Notes: generated by a model from the sequence alone, not told the origin. Shown: positions 36,813 through 46,360, counted from the first letter of the stretch. The stretch: 64,000 bases of DNA from Hyphomonadaceae bacterium (GCA_016791445.1 JAEUMP010000007.1:62001-126000); one strand, 5' to 3'. Translations and numbers: made by a program.

Positions 36813-36971
36813 GAATTGCCCCTGACTTCAGCTGTTACGACGCCAATCGTACGCGCCCGAACATGAACGGGACAAAAATGACGAAGGTTTCAGGCATGAC
36901 GAAACCTTCATCTTGTCTCGACGCCCGCTCGCGCAGGAGGCGAGCCCTGCACGCATCGGAAGAATGCACCG

Positions 36972-39665
36972 TCAGGGCAGGTGAACGAGCGCGTCGTCGA
37001 TCTTCACGCCGCCGCGTTCGACCACCAGGAACTGGTAGTTGCGCTGGCCTTCCGCCGTCTCGGCATCGATGCCCTGCGCCTGGGTGGCGAATTGCTGCCG
37101 CAGATAGCTCGAGATTTCACCGGCGGTGACGACCCGGTTGCGGTTCTGGTCGGCATCGCCGCCGAGGCCTGCGCGAAGGAAGTGCGAGAGATAGCCGCCC
37201 GCCTGGAATTTCGCTGCGACGGCGCTGGTGAGATCCTCTTCCGAGCTGAACAGCCCCATCACGCCTGGCTGGGAGACCACGTCGCGCGCAAAGCCGCCGC
37301 TGAAGCAGCTGTCGAGCGCAAGGATGGACACGCCCGCGCGCACGGTGCGGAACATCTGCGCCATCTCATCATCAAGCATGAGCCCGCCGATTAGCGCGAT
37401 CGCCTCGTCGCGGTTGTCGGGCTCGCCGCTACCCGGACGCGCGGGCACCTGCGTGCCATGACCCGAATAGAAGAAGAGGAACATATCGTTTGGACCGGCT
37501 GCAGCGGCGACGCGGGCGAACGCGGTGCGCACTGCGGCGGGCGTCGCTTGTGCATCCGTGAGCACGACGCTCTCCGGCGCTAGAACACCCTGACGGCGCA
37601 ATGTCTCGGCCATCTTGCGGGCGTCGTCGGCGGTATAGGCAAGGTTGCTCGCGGTTCCTGCATAATCGGAAATGCCGACCATGACCGCATAGACCTTCCC
37701 CCGGCGGACACCCGCGACCGGGCCCGTCGGACCAGTGGCGGCGCCGGCGCTCAAGCGCAGCGTGTACGCGCCCGTCTCACGCGCCTGATACGATGTGGCG
37801 CGCACGGTGTAGGCCCCGTCTTCAGGAAGCGTCCACGCAACGCGGGCATTGGAGCTTCCCTGTGCGGCGTCGTCATTGTCCTGCTGCGCGCCGGAGGGCG
37901 CGTTGACGATCAGATAGCTGTCGAACTCGCTCGACTGCATGTCGACGGTGATCGCCTGTCCGCGACGGCCCTGAAAGGTGTAGCGGTCGAGGAACTCCCC
38001 GCTCTGCAGTGTGGCGTCGCCCTGCGCGAGACGGCCGCTGACTGCGGCCCCCATGGTCAGGACACCGCCTGTCGCAGCGGGCCCGGCGGCGCTGACGGCG
38101 GTGGAACGCTCGCCGGACGCCGCAAGCGCGCGCAGCGTCAGTTCATAGGCGCCGAGCCCGCCCGATGCGTAGCTTGTGGCGATGACCGTGTATTCGCCGT
38201 CTTCCGAGAGAGAGGTTTCAAGCAGGCTGTTCGTCTGGCCCTGCGCGGCGTCGTCATTCTGTTCACGCGCGCCTGAGGGCGCCACCAGCGCCACCAGCGT
38301 GTCGAAGGCGCCCGAGCGCATATCGATTGCGATGCGCTGCCCGCGCCGGCCCTGGAAACGATAGCGGTCCTGCAGGGCGCCGTTGTTTCCGGCTTCGTCG
38401 CCTGCCGCGAGCGCACCGCGCGACACCTGCCCGATCACGAGCGGCGCGGCCTGCGCCGGCGCCGCACCCGCCGATGCGGCGGCGATGGAAAGCCGGTAGG
38501 CGCCGCTTTCACCGGACTGGTAGCTCGTCGCCTGCACACGGTACTCGCCGTCCGCCGGAAGCGTGACGAGCAGACGGCTGTTCTTGTTGTTCTGTCCGCC
38601 CGCCGAGTCGTCGTCGTTGTAGGCGGAGAAATTGTTGGGGCCGCCGATCATCACGTAGGGATCGAAGGCGGTGGAACTCAGGCGAATGTCCAGCGCCTGC
38701 CCGCGGCGCCCCTGGAAGACATAGCTGTCGTAGAACTCACCGGACCGCAGCGTGGAATCGCCCGCCGCAAGTGTGCCGTTCACGCTCGCGCCCACCGTGA
38801 TCGGCGTCGCCGGACGCGTCGGACCGCGTTGCTGGGCCGCGTTGCCGATGGCGCCGTCGTTCGACGCGACCGCGCCGCCGCCGGGAAGTTCGACGGTAAG
38901 CGTGTAGGCGCCGGAGTCGCCACGCTGATAGCTCGTCGCGGTGATGCGCAATTCGCCGTCGGCGGGCATCGTGACGAGGACTCGGCTGTTGCGCGATCCG
39001 CGCTCGGTCTCGTCGTCGTCATTGTCCTGACTGAAATTGTTGGGGCCGCGCACGATGAGATACGGATCGAAGGCGCTCGAGCGTAGGCGGATGATGTATT
39101 GCTCCCCGCGCCGCCCCTGCAGGCGCCAGGTGTCCTGGAATTCTCCGCTCGACAGCGTCGCGTCGCCCTGCGCCAGCGTGCCGTTGACGGACTGGCCGAC
39201 GGAAATCGTTCCCGCAGTTTGCGCCGGCGTGGCGGCGGGCGTCGCCTGCTGGACTGTCCCAGCGCCGTCGCTGACAGCGAGCGTGTAAGCGCCGCGCTCC
39301 CCGGACTGGTAGGTCGTGGCGCGGACGCGGTAGGTCCCGTTGGCGGGGAGCGTCACGTCGATGACGGCGTCCTTGGTCCCTTGCGAGACGTCGTCGTTGT
39401 CCCGCTGGAATCCGTTCGGACCGCTGATGATAAGGTAGGGATCGAGCGCTGAGGACGACATGCGGATGACCACGCGTTGTCCTGCGCGGCCAGTGAACGA
39501 GTAGTCGTCGACCAGTTCACCGCTCGGCAGGGTGGAGTCACCTTGTCGCAGCTCGCCCTGCGTTCGCCCGGTGAGGTTCAGCGCCTGTTGCGCGGCGGCT
39601 GGAGCCGCCAGACCGAGAAGCGCGGCCGCGAAGGCCATGCACGCCAACGACCAGACGCTGCGCAT
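36972..39665 (-). CDS. Secreted caspase with about five PPC-like repeats
   Basis: 897 residues. A signal peptide (1-25) is followed by about five tandem units of roughly 110-125 residues to about residue 640. Each has GDATL.SGE..D.Y.FQGRRGQ, FDPYL.I..P, D.DD..QG. and DGEYTVRATSYQ.GE.GAYTL. This is the pre-peptidase C-terminal (PPC) type beta-sandwich. The caspase domain (from about 654) has GKVYAVMVGISDYAG, the catalytic His736 in FYSGHG and Cys787 in LDSCFSGG. It would act outside the cytosol; PPC domains usually bind or regulate. Substrate unknown. Confidence 0.93.
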   Translation of the reverse strand: MRSVWSLACMAFAAALLGLAAPAAAQQALNLTGRTQGELRQGDSTLPSGELVDDYSFTGRAGQRVVIRMSSSALDPYLIISGPNGFQRDNDDVSQGTKDAVIDVTLPANGTYRVRATTYQSGERGAYTLAVSDGAGTVQQATPAATPAQTAGTISVGQSVNGTLAQGDATLSSGEFQDTWRLQGRRGEQYIIRLRSSAFDPYLIVRGPNNFSQDNDDDETERGSRNSRVLVTMPADGELRITATSYQRGDSGAYTLTVELPGGGAVASNDGAIGNAAQQRGPTRPATPITVGASVNGTLAAGDSTLRSGEFYDSYVFQGRRGQALDIRLSSTAFDPYVMIGGPNNFSAYNDDDSAGGQNNKNSRLLVTLPADGEYRVQATSYQSGESGAYRLSIAAASAGAAPAQAAPLVIGQVSRGALAAGDEAGNNGALQDRYRFQGRRGQRIAIDMRSGAFDTLVALVAPSGAREQNDDAAQGQTNSLLETSLSEDGEYTVIATSYASGGLGAYELTLRALAASGERSTAVSAAGPAATGGVLTMGAAVSGRLAQGDATLQSGEFLDRYTFQGRRGQAITVDMQSSEFDSYLIVNAPSGAQQDNDDAAQGSSNARVAWTLPEDGAYTVRATSYQARETGAYTLRLSAGAATGPTGPVAGVRRGKVYAVMVGISDYAGTASNLAYTADDARKMAETLRRQGVLAPESVVLTDAQATPAAVRTAFARVAAAAGPNDMFLFFYSGHGTQVPARPGSGEPDNRDEAIALIGGLMLDDEMAQMFRTVRAGVSILALDSCFSGGFARDVVSQPGVMGLFSSEEDLTSAVAAKFQAGGYLSHFLRAGLGGDADQNRNRVVTAGEISSYLRQQFATQAQGIDAETAEGQRNYQFLVVERGGVKIDDALVHLP

Positions 39666-39844
39666 AACCGCCCTCCGCGAATCCCCTGCAACCCTGAATC
39701 CTTAAGGCCCGCGAGCCCCCGCCTCAACACAAGACTGTGAAGGCGCCCCGTCTTGGGCCGCAGGATGCGCCCCTGGGCGGGAACCCGGGAGGGAGTTGGG
39801 TGCTTGTCCCGCATCGCCCCAACGAAGAAGGTTCGAACGCCCTC

Positions 39845-40228
39845 ATGTCCGCGCGTATTCTCATTGTCGAAGACGAAGCGCTCGTCGCGATGGAGATGGC
39901 GGCGGTGCTGCGTGATCGCGGCTACGAGCCTGTCGGCGTCGCCGCGGACTCACGGATGGCCAGGGCGCTGGCGGCGCGCGGGGTAGATCTCGCGCTCGTG
40001 GACTGCCAGCTGCGCGACGGCGTCACCGGACCTCAGGTCGGGCGGCACCTCATCGACGAACACGGCGCGGCGGTCATCTTCGTGACGGCCAACCCCCGTC
40101 TCGTCGAGCATGTGCGCGACGCCCACGGCGTGATCGCAAAGCCGAGCGACGACGATGCCCTGTTTGCGGCCATTGAGACGGCGCTCAGCCGTCGCAACAG
40201 CCACGGCGACTCGAACGCACCGAACTGA
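39845..40228 (+). CDS. Single-domain response regulator
   Basis: 127 residues from ATG 39845. A receiver domain only: acidic pair in VEDEALVAMEM, phospho-acceptor Asp in LALVDCQL, Thr in FVTANP and Lys in VIAKPSDDD. No output domain, so it relays a signal by protein contact. It is adjacent tail-to-tail to the HWE histidine kinase, with no gap, making that kinase the likely partner. Confidence 0.9.
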   Translation: MSARILIVEDEALVAMEMAAVLRDRGYEPVGVAADSRMARALAARGVDLALVDCQLRDGVTGPQVGRHLIDEHGAAVIFVTANPRLVEHVRDAHGVIAKPSDDDALFAAIETALSRRNSHGDSNAPN

Positions 40229-42022
40229 TCAGCCCAGACTGTCAGCCTGCCGCTCGACGGAAGCAATGGGCACGCGGACGACCACGCGCACGCCTTCGGG
40301 CTCCCAGAACCGCTCCACTTCACCGCCGAGTTGCCCGCCGGCGCTCACGTCGAGCAGACGCGAACCGAAACCAAGCACGCCGCCCGGCGCGGCCACAGGC
40401 GGCCCGCCCGCTTCGCGCCATGTGAGTTCATAGTTGTCCGCGATGCGGGAGCCAGAGATGAACACCTTGCCGCTGTCAGCGGACAGCGCGCCGTACTTGG
40501 TCGCGTTCGTCGCCAGTTCATGAATGATGAGCGCGACGGGCGTCGCCACGCGGTCGGCGATGGCGATGTCCTCACCCTCGATCACGAGGCGATCGTCCAC
40601 ATCGGCGGCGTAGGGCTCCATCAGGATCCGCACCAGCGCGAAGATGGTAGGCTCAGGCGCGGTCGGTCGGGACGCGTCGCTGTGGGGGCGTGCAAAATCG
40701 TGCGCGCGACCGAGCGCGTCGATGCGTTTCCGCAACTGCGCGGCAAAGGGCTTGGCGTCGGGACTATTGCGCAAGGAAAGTGCGATGAGGCTCGTGACCA
40801 CGGCGAAGATGTTCTTGATGCGATGGCTGAGTTCGTGGCTCAGCGTCTCCATCATGGCGAGCGCCATTTTGCGGTCGTGGATGTCCGTGCAGGTTCCGAA
40901 CCAGCGCACGATGGCGCCCTTCGCGTCGCGCATGGGAAGCGCGCGGCCGAGGAACCACAGATATTCGCCGTCGTGCCGGCGCAGACGGTACTCGATTTCG
41001 TAGGGTTCGCCGGTCTTGAGCGAGTGGTTCCATTTCTCCCAGGCAAGCGGCTGGTCTTCGGGATGGAACATGCCGTTCCAGCCTTCGCCGTCGGTGGAGC
41101 CGTCGGGCATTCCCGTGAATTCGTACCAGCGCTTGTTGTAGTAGTCGTGATGGCCGTCGGGCAGAGTCGACCAGGTGATCTGCGGTGACAGATCGGCGAT
41201 TTCGCGAAAGCGGTTCTCGCTTTGCTCGAGTTGAAGCTTCAGCGCCTGAAGCTTTTCGATCGATGTCTTGGCGTCGTGAATGTCGGTGCAGGTGCCGTAC
41301 CAGCGTGTGACGGCGCCGCGCGAATCCTCGAACGGCAGGGCGCGCGCGACGAACCAGCGATACTCGCCATCATGCCGGCGCAGACGCATCTCGGACTCGT
41401 ACGGCGCGCCGAGCTTCAGCGCTTCCGCCCAGCGCGCGTGCGTATCGGCGACATCGTCCGGGTGGACGAAGGGATCCCAGCCTGTCGGCGTGATGTCGGG
41501 ATTGGCGCCGGAATACTCGTACCAGCGGTCATTGTAGTAGTCGGGGATGCCATTGCGCCGCGCCGACCACACGATCTGGGGTGAGAGATTGGCGATCTGG
41601 CGCGCGCGTTCGCCGCTTTCCTGAAGCTCCCGCTGGCGTTCATTGAGTTGGCTCACCGCCGTTCGCAACAGCACCGCCGCTGCGGTCAGCACGAAGCAGA
41701 GGAAAATGAACACCGCGATCGGCATCGTCGCATCGGTCGCCGTGGCGAAACTGTAGCGGGGCGACAGGAAGAAGTAGACGCACAGGACCGCCGAGAGCAC
41801 GCTCGCCGCCGCCGCATACAAGCCGCCGCAGAAATAGCCGATCCCCACCACCGCGAGCAGGAAAAGCCCGAAGGGCGAGCTGTCGCCGAGCAGCGGATCC
41901 AGGAGGGTGCGGCCCAGAAACGCCACCGCCACGCACGCGAGCGCCGTGGCGGCGCTTCGCACCGGCGACCACGGCCTTGCGGGCGTCACGCGGACGAGTC
42001 GTTCCAGGATCCGGTTGTTCAA
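40229..42022 (-). CDS. PAS-containing HWE/HisKA_2 membrane histidine kinase
   Basis: 597 residues from TTG 42022 (GGAAAGG eight bases upstream); an alternative is GTG 42046. The N-terminus holds four membrane helices of the DUF4118/KdpD-like type (about 20-115). Two PAS/PAC units follow (RQIANLSPQIVWSA..., REIADLSPQITWST...), each ending RW(Y/F)GTCTDIHD. The phospho-acceptor His is in LSHRIKNIFAVV, and the ATPase has HELATNATKYGALS. PAS units suggest light or redox sensing, but no cofactor Cys is obvious. Convergent with the response regulator. Confidence 0.9.
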   Translation of the reverse strand: MNNRILERLVRVTPARPWSPVRSAATALACVAVAFLGRTLLDPLLGDSSPFGLFLLAVVGIGYFCGGLYAAAASVLSAVLCVYFFLSPRYSFATATDATMPIAVFIFLCFVLTAAAVLLRTAVSQLNERQRELQESGERARQIANLSPQIVWSARRNGIPDYYNDRWYEYSGANPDITPTGWDPFVHPDDVADTHARWAEALKLGAPYESEMRLRRHDGEYRWFVARALPFEDSRGAVTRWYGTCTDIHDAKTSIEKLQALKLQLEQSENRFREIADLSPQITWSTLPDGHHDYYNKRWYEFTGMPDGSTDGEGWNGMFHPEDQPLAWEKWNHSLKTGEPYEIEYRLRRHDGEYLWFLGRALPMRDAKGAIVRWFGTCTDIHDRKMALAMMETLSHELSHRIKNIFAVVTSLIALSLRNSPDAKPFAAQLRKRIDALGRAHDFARPHSDASRPTAPEPTIFALVRILMEPYAADVDDRLVIEGEDIAIADRVATPVALIIHELATNATKYGALSADSGKVFISGSRIADNYELTWREAGGPPVAAPGGVLGFGSRLLDVSAGGQLGGEVERFWEPEGVRVVVRVPIASVERQADSLG

Positions 42023-42119
42023 GCGCTCGGCCTTTCCACCCTGCACTGTTGCGCCGCCGCATGCCGCCGCAACCGCCCCTGAGGAAATCCTGAAGGCAAA
42101 GCAGTCTTCGTTCTTATCC

Positions 42120-42140
42120 ACAGACCCGCAACGGGTCTGT
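42120..42140. promoter_or_regulatory. Perfect 9-base palindrome upstream of the Crp-family gene
   Basis: ACAGACCCG, three bases, CGGGTCTGT. It lies in the divergent region between the histidine kinase and the Crp-family regulator, 106 bases before the regulator start. It could be an operator for the regulator or another factor, or a transcript hairpin. The pairing is exact; the role is inferred. Confidence 0.45.
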
Positions 42141-42245
42141 CGAGTTCCCAACACAGCAAAATTTCCAAAACCGCAAGGTTCCGAAACCGGGTTCCCGCCG
42201 CCGCGTTGTCTGCCGGTCACTTCTGCAGTGGCGAGGAGAACGACC

Positions 42246-42935
42246 ATGACGAAACTGAAGGAAAAGTCCCCCGTCCAGACGTCGGATAACGATCTCGTCG
42301 CGGGCCTCCCCGCCGCCGACGTGCGCCGTCTGATGCAGGCCGCGCGCACGGTGGAACTCGCGCCGGGCGAGGTCGTCCTCGACGCCGACGCGCCGATCAA
42401 GGAGGTGTTGTTCCCCGAAACCGCCGTGCTCGCCTATGTGGGGTGCTACGAGGACGGCGCGTGCGCGGAGATGATCAGCGTCGGCCGCAACGGCGCCACG
42501 CCCATCGACGCGCTCATCCGGGGCGAAACCGCTGCCCACCGCTGCGAGGTGCAGGTGCCGGGCACCGCCAAGGCCGTGCCGGTGGAGGCCTTCGAGGCGC
42601 TGCGCGCGAAAAGCGACGCGGTCGCGGAAGCGACATCGGAGTACGCCCGCGACTTCGTCGACCAGGTGATGACCGTCGCCGCCTGCAACGCCGCGCACGC
42701 CGTGGAGGAACGCGCCGCCCGCTGGCTGCTCGACCTCCACGACTGCGTCCCCGGCGACGACATCCGCATCACCCAGGAACGCATGGCCGAAATGCTCGGC
42801 GTGAACCGCTCGACGGTGAGCGGCATCGTGCAGGACTTTCGGGAGCGGGGGCTGATCGCCACGAGCCGCGGCGTGATCACCATCACCGACCGCAAGGCGC
42901 TGGAAGCGGCGTCATGCGATTGTCACCGGGGATGA
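42246..42935 (+). CDS. Crp/Fnr family transcriptional regulator
   Basis: 229 residues from ATG 42246 (GAGGAGA upstream). The cyclic-nucleotide-type sensor fold (about 15-130) lacks an obvious cAMP phosphate-binding cassette or an Fnr Cys cluster. The helix-turn-helix is ERMAEMLGVNRSTVSGIVQDFRERGLIAT, at the usual C-terminal place. This family controls redox or stress genes in alphaproteobacteria. Ligand and targets are unknown. The divergent kinase suggests a linked signalling unit. Confidence 0.88.
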   Translation: MTKLKEKSPVQTSDNDLVAGLPAADVRRLMQAARTVELAPGEVVLDADAPIKEVLFPETAVLAYVGCYEDGACAEMISVGRNGATPIDALIRGETAAHRCEVQVPGTAKAVPVEAFEALRAKSDAVAEATSEYARDFVDQVMTVAACNAAHAVEERAARWLLDLHDCVPGDDIRITQERMAEMLGVNRSTVSGIVQDFRERGLIATSRGVITITDRKALEAASCDCHRG

Positions 42936-43037
42936 TGGGCGGCGACGGGGGCGTCGCCGCTCCGGGTCACGTCCGGGCGTTCCGCCGCACCTTTTCAAAC
43001 CATTGTTTTTGCGCTCTTTTTCTAGACCTGCGGTTTG

Positions 43038-43066
43038 TTGACACTCCGGAGAGTCGCCTCTAGCTT
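43038..43066 (+). promoter_or_regulatory. Probable promoter of the ATP synthase Fo operon
   Basis: TTGACA at 43038-43043, 17 bases, TAGCTT at 43061-43066. The -35 element is perfect for the vegetative sigma factor and the spacing is ideal; the -10 is weak, as is common in alphaproteobacteria. The atpI start follows 65 bases later. Confidence 0.5.
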
Positions 43067-43131
43067 CCGCCCGCGTTCGTGAGGGTGATCCCGGTTGCCG
43101 GGACCGCCCTTGCGGCGTATCGACCGTTTCC

Positions 43132-43497
43132 ATGGCCGATCCCGACACCCCTCCCCCCAGCGCTCCCGGTTCCGGTTCGGATCCTTCGGCGCTGCGACGC
43201 AGGGTGGCGCAAGCGCAGGCTGAAAAGGCCCGCCGCGACGCCCCGCCCGAACCGACGAACGCCGGCACTTTGGCGCTCAGGATGGGGGGCGAGTTCGGGG
43301 CGGCGGTGCTCGTGGGCGCGGGGCTGGGCTACGGGGCCGACTATTGGCTCCAGACAAGTCCGTTCGGGCTCATTATCGGGCTCGGCCTCGGGTTCATCGC
43401 GGGCGTCGTGAATGTCGTGCGCGCCTCCTCGGCGTACGCGAAGGATCACCCGGTCGATCCCAACGCGCCGTCCATCCCGGATGACGCCCGAGACTGA
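43132..43497 (+). CDS. atpI: ATP synthase protein I (AtpI/AtpZ-like)
   Basis: 121 residues. A soluble Pro/Ser/Arg-rich N-terminus, then two membrane helices (GGEFGAAVLVGAGLGYGADYWL, GLIIGLGLGFIAGVVNVVRA). These proteins help assemble the c-ring. First gene of the Fo operon, 15 bases before atpB. Confidence 0.9.
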   Translation: MADPDTPPPSAPGSGSDPSALRRRVAQAQAEKARRDAPPEPTNAGTLALRMGGEFGAAVLVGAGLGYGADYWLQTSPFGLIIGLGLGFIAGVVNVVRASSAYAKDHPVDPNAPSIPDDARD

Positions 43498-43512
43498 GCG
43501 GACGAGACGGCC

Positions 43513-44268
43513 TTGGCCAACGACCCGATGCACCAGTTCCAGATCGAGCGGTTCGCGCCGTTCGACATCAATGGAATTGACGCCTCCTTCTCCAATGCGA
43601 GCCTGTTCATGGTCGCCGGCGTCGCCGCCGCGACCCTGTTCATGACGCAGGCGATGTCGAAGAAGGCCCTCGTGCCGGATCGCGCGCAGGCGGTCGCGGA
43701 AGGCGCCTACACTTTCATTCACTCCATGGTCCGCGACGCGACGGGCGCGGAGGGCGTGAAGAAGTTCTTCCCCTTCGTCTTCTCGCTCTTCATCTTCATC
43801 TTCATGGCGAACATGCTCGGCATGTTCCCGATCTTCTTCACCACCACGAGCCAGATCGTCGTCACCGCGACGCTGGCGTTGATGGTGTTCGCGACCGTCA
43901 TCATCGTCGGCTTCGCGAAGAACGGTCTCAAGTTCCTGAAGCTCTTCGTGCCCTCGGGCGTGCCGATCGCGATCCTGCCCTTCGTGACGCTGATCGAGAT
44001 CATCTCCTTCTTCAGCCGTCCGCTGAGCCACGCCGTGCGTCTGTGGGCCAACATCTTCGCGGGCCACGTCCTGCTGAAAGTGTTCGCGAGCTTCGTGCCG
44101 ATGATGGCGGCGGCCGGCTTCGTGGGCGTGCTCGGATCGATCCTGCCGCTCGGCATGACGGTGGCGCTCTACGCACTCGAATTCCTGGTGGCCTTCCTGC
44201 AGGCGTACGTCTTCGCCCTGCTGACCTGCATCTACCTCAACGACGCCCTTCACCCCGGACACCACTAG
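43513..44268 (+). CDS. atpB: ATP synthase Fo subunit a
   Basis: 251 residues from TTG 43513 ([14 protein letters not shown], the family start); an ATG at 43528 is the alternative. Five or six membrane helices; the proton-channel Arg is in [14 protein letters not shown]. Subunit a forms the half-channels beside the c-ring in the inner membrane. Confidence 0.96.
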   Translation: MANDPMHQFQIERFAPFDINGIDASFSNASLFMVAGVAAATLFMTQAMSKKALVPDRAQAVAEGAYTFIHSMVRDATGAEGVKKFFPFVFSLFIFIFMANMLGMFPIFFTTTSQIVVTATLALMVFATVIIVGFAKNGLKFLKLFVPSGVPIAILPFVTLIEIISFFSRPLSHAVRLWANIFAGHVLLKVFASFVPMMAAAGFVGVLGSILPLGMTVALYALEFLVAFLQAYVFALLTCIYLNDALHPGHH

Positions 44269-44312
44269 GTCCGGCCTCTCAACCGAACGTCTCTACCCAA
44301 GGAGTGAACATC

Positions 44313-44540
44313 ATGGACGCGGAAGCCGCAAAGTACATTGGCGCTGGTCTCGCCTGCCTCGGCATGCTGGGCGCCGCCATCGGCGTGGGCAACATCTTCG
44401 GCTCCTTCCTCGAAGGCGCGATGCGCAACCCGTCGGCCGCGGAAGGTCAGTTCGGCAACCTGATCTTCGGCTTCGCCGTGACGGAAGCGCTCGGCATCTT
44501 CTCGCTGCTCATCGCGCTGCTGCTGCTGTTCGTCGTCTGA
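44313..44540 (+). CDS. atpE: ATP synthase Fo subunit c
   Basis: 75 residues, two membrane helices. The loop and second helix show [26 protein letters not shown], with the proton-binding Glu in TEALG. GGAG is upstream of ATG 44313. This forms the rotating ring. Too short for large-gene scans but unambiguous. Confidence 0.97.
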   Translation: MDAEAAKYIGAGLACLGMLGAAIGVGNIFGSFLEGAMRNPSAAEGQFGNLIFGFAVTEALGIFSLLIALLLLFVV

Positions 44541-44563
44541 CGGACAGCCGGAGTATCTGACCC

Positions 44564-45064
44564 ATGGCCGCCGAGCCCGCTCACGGCGCGGAGGGTGCGC
44601 ATGGCGCGGAACACGCCGCCGGTGCGTTCCCGCCCTTCGACGCCTCGCTGTTCCCGCACCAGCTCATCTGGTTCGCGATCACCTTCCTCGTGCTCTATTA
44701 CTTCATGTCCCGCGTGGCCCTGCCGCGCGTGGCGGAGGTGCTTGAGACACGGGCGAAGACGATCCAGGGCGATCTGGATACGGCTGCGGCCACCAGCGCT
44801 GCTGCGGAGACCGCCAAGGCCGAAGCGGAACGCGCCACCGCCGAAGCGCGCGCCGGCGCGCGCAAGATCGTCGACGACATGCGCGCGGAAATGGCGGCGG
44901 CGCTCGCCGGCGATCGTGCTAAAGCCGACGAGAAGCTCGCCGCACAGGCCGCCGCCGCCGAAAAGCGTATCAACGACCAGCGCGCCGCGGCGCTTTCGGG
45001 CGTGGGCGCCATGGCCGACGATCTCGCGAAAGACATCGTCGCCAAGCTGGGCGGGAGGGCCTGA
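44564..45064 (+). CDS. atpF2: ATP synthase Fo subunit b'
   Basis: 166 residues. An N-terminal stretch rich in Ala, His and Glu, one membrane helix (LIWFAITFLVLYYFMSRVAL), then a long Ala/Glu/Lys coiled coil. The b and b' pair is typical of alphaproteobacteria and phototrophs. Its stop overlaps the atpF start (TGATGG). Confidence 0.93.
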   Translation: MAAEPAHGAEGAHGAEHAAGAFPPFDASLFPHQLIWFAITFLVLYYFMSRVALPRVAEVLETRAKTIQGDLDTAAATSAAAETAKAEAERATAEARAGARKIVDDMRAEMAAALAGDRAKADEKLAAQAAAAEKRINDQRAAALSGVGAMADDLAKDIVAKLGGRA

Positions 45065-45549
45065 TGGCTTTTGACGCCACCACCGTCGCGCTCGTCGCGT
45101 TCGTCATCTTCTTCGGCATTCTCTATGCGCTGGGCGTCCACAAGACGATCTTCGCCGCGCTCGACGGCCAGTCCGCGAAGATCGCCGCCGAACTCGCCGA
45201 CGCCAAGCGTCTGCGCGAGGAAGCGGAAGCGCTGAAAGCCGAGTACGAAGCGAAAAAGGCCAAGGCCGAAACCGAAGCCGCCGACATCGTCGCCGCCGCC
45301 AGGGAACAGGCCCAGCGGGTCGCCGAAGAAGCCCGCGTACAGATGCAGGCCGACATCGCGCGTCGCCAGAAGCAGGCAGAGGACTCGATCGCCCGGGCCG
45401 AGGCGCAGGCGTCGGCGGAAGTCCGCGCCGCCGCGGCGGAAGCCGCCATCGCCGCCGCCGAAAAGATGCTGCGCAACGATCTCGGCGCTGACGCGCACGC
45501 CCGCCTCGTCGAGCAGGGCGCAAAGGATCTCGCCGCGAAGTTCGGCTGA
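45064..45549 (+). CDS. atpF: ATP synthase Fo subunit b
   Basis: 161 residues. Membrane helix at the N-terminus (VALVAFVIFFGILYALGVH) and a coiled-coil stalk with repeated Ala/Glu/Arg. It forms the peripheral stalk with b'. Last gene of the cluster; F1 genes are elsewhere, as usual in alphaproteobacteria. Confidence 0.95.
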   Translation: MAFDATTVALVAFVIFFGILYALGVHKTIFAALDGQSAKIAAELADAKRLREEAEALKAEYEAKKAKAETEAADIVAAAREQAQRVAEEARVQMQADIARRQKQAEDSIARAEAQASAEVRAAAAEAAIAAAEKMLRNDLGADAHARLVEQGAKDLAAKFG

Positions 45550-45572
45550 ACGGTTCTCTATACCGGACAACG

Positions 45573-45613
45573 AACGGCGTTCTTCCGCGAGGAAGAGCGC
45601 CGTTTTCGGTTTG
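45573..45613 (+). terminator. Rho-independent terminator of the Fo operon
   Basis: A 14-base stem AACGGCGTTCTTCC / GGAAGAGCGCCGTT with a GCGA loop and one T-G pair, followed by a T-rich stretch (TTTTCGGTTT). It starts 24 bases after the atpF stop. Confidence 0.85.
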
Positions 45614-45683
45614 GCAACGCTCGTCCGCCGGACGTCCCCTATCCGCTTTCCGGAGCGGAGGGACAAGGCGCGCATTGCCGAAA

Positions 45684-45865
45684 ATTAGGGGGAGTCCGGC
45701 CCCCTCCGTCCCTCGCCCTCGCGCTTTCCGCTTCATGGCGCACAAGGCGCGGACGCCGTTGCGGCAGAAAAATCAGCAAAACAATCCGACCGGGTCGAAA
45801 GCTGAAGGACACTCCTCCCACGTCGCGTCCGAATGGTTCGGGCGCCGCGAAGAGGAGAGCAGAAG
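45684..45865 (+). repeat. Conserved structured leader of repeated locus, copy B
   Basis: Shares with copy A: ATTAGGGGGA, TGGCGCACAAGG, CAGCAAAACAATCCGACCGGGTC, then CACTCCTCCCACGTCGCGTC and CGCCGCGAAGAGGAGAGC. A hairpin CCGAA-TGG-TTCGG lies before the ribosome site. Copy A changes one pair of it from C-G to G-C (with one added mismatch). AGGGGG/CCCCCT near 45687 forms another stem. The region from 45614 to 45683 shows nothing recognisable. Confidence 0.75.
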
Positions 45866-46360
45866 ATGCAGTTCACCAGCCCGCTACGCCATCGCCGCGA
45901 CGCCTTCGCCGCCCGTGCGCGCGAGCTGCATCTGTGGCTGCTCGAAGTCATGGCCTGGCTGATGGCCCGCGTGCCTGCGCCGCGTTTCCTGAAACTCGAT
46001 TTCCGACGTGAACTCAGAAAGGCTCGTCGCGAGGTCCGCGTGCTGATCATGCTCAGCATGATCTCGCGTCTGCGGTTCAATGCGGATGCGCCAAGTGAGA
46101 AACACTTGCCGCAAAGCGCGCTCGGCTATCGACGCCGCCGCACGCGCCTCGTGCGCGCGATCACGCGCGGGATTTCGCTGCGCACCGTCCGCGACATGCG
46201 CGCGACTTTGGAAAACTTCGACAAAGTGGTGATGCGCGCGATCCGTCGCTTGCCGAAAAGGGGTGGCGTGCTCGGCGCTGTCGTCACGGTCACGACCGTG
46301 GCGATTGTTCTCTGCACCTCCGCGCCTGCACCCGCTGCAGAAGCTGCAGACACGTCATGA
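45866..46360 (+). CDS. Repeated-locus small basic protein, copy B
   Basis: 164 residues from ATG 45866, AGGAGAG seven bases before, and the same length as copy A. N-terminal [28 protein letters not shown], then [10 protein letters not shown], the basic [24 protein letters not shown] region, a hydrophobic segment ([17 protein letters not shown]) and the terminal EAADTS. The protein is strongly basic. No recognised family; same doubts as for copy A. It lies between the Fo operon and csaA. Confidence 0.75.
   Translation: MQFTSPLRHRRDAFAARARELHLWLLEVMAWLMARVPAPRFLKLDFRRELRKARREVRVLIMLSMISRLRFNADAPSEKHLPQSALGYRRRRTRLVRAITRGISLRTVRDMRATLENFDKVVMRAIRRLPKRGGVLGAVVTVTTVAIVLCTSAPAPAAEAADTS

Noticed and set aside
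41907-42245. Upstream extension of the Crp-family gene
   Set aside because: Overlaps the divergent kinase gene and contains the palindrome; ATG 42246 has a strong ribosome site and the family's usual length.
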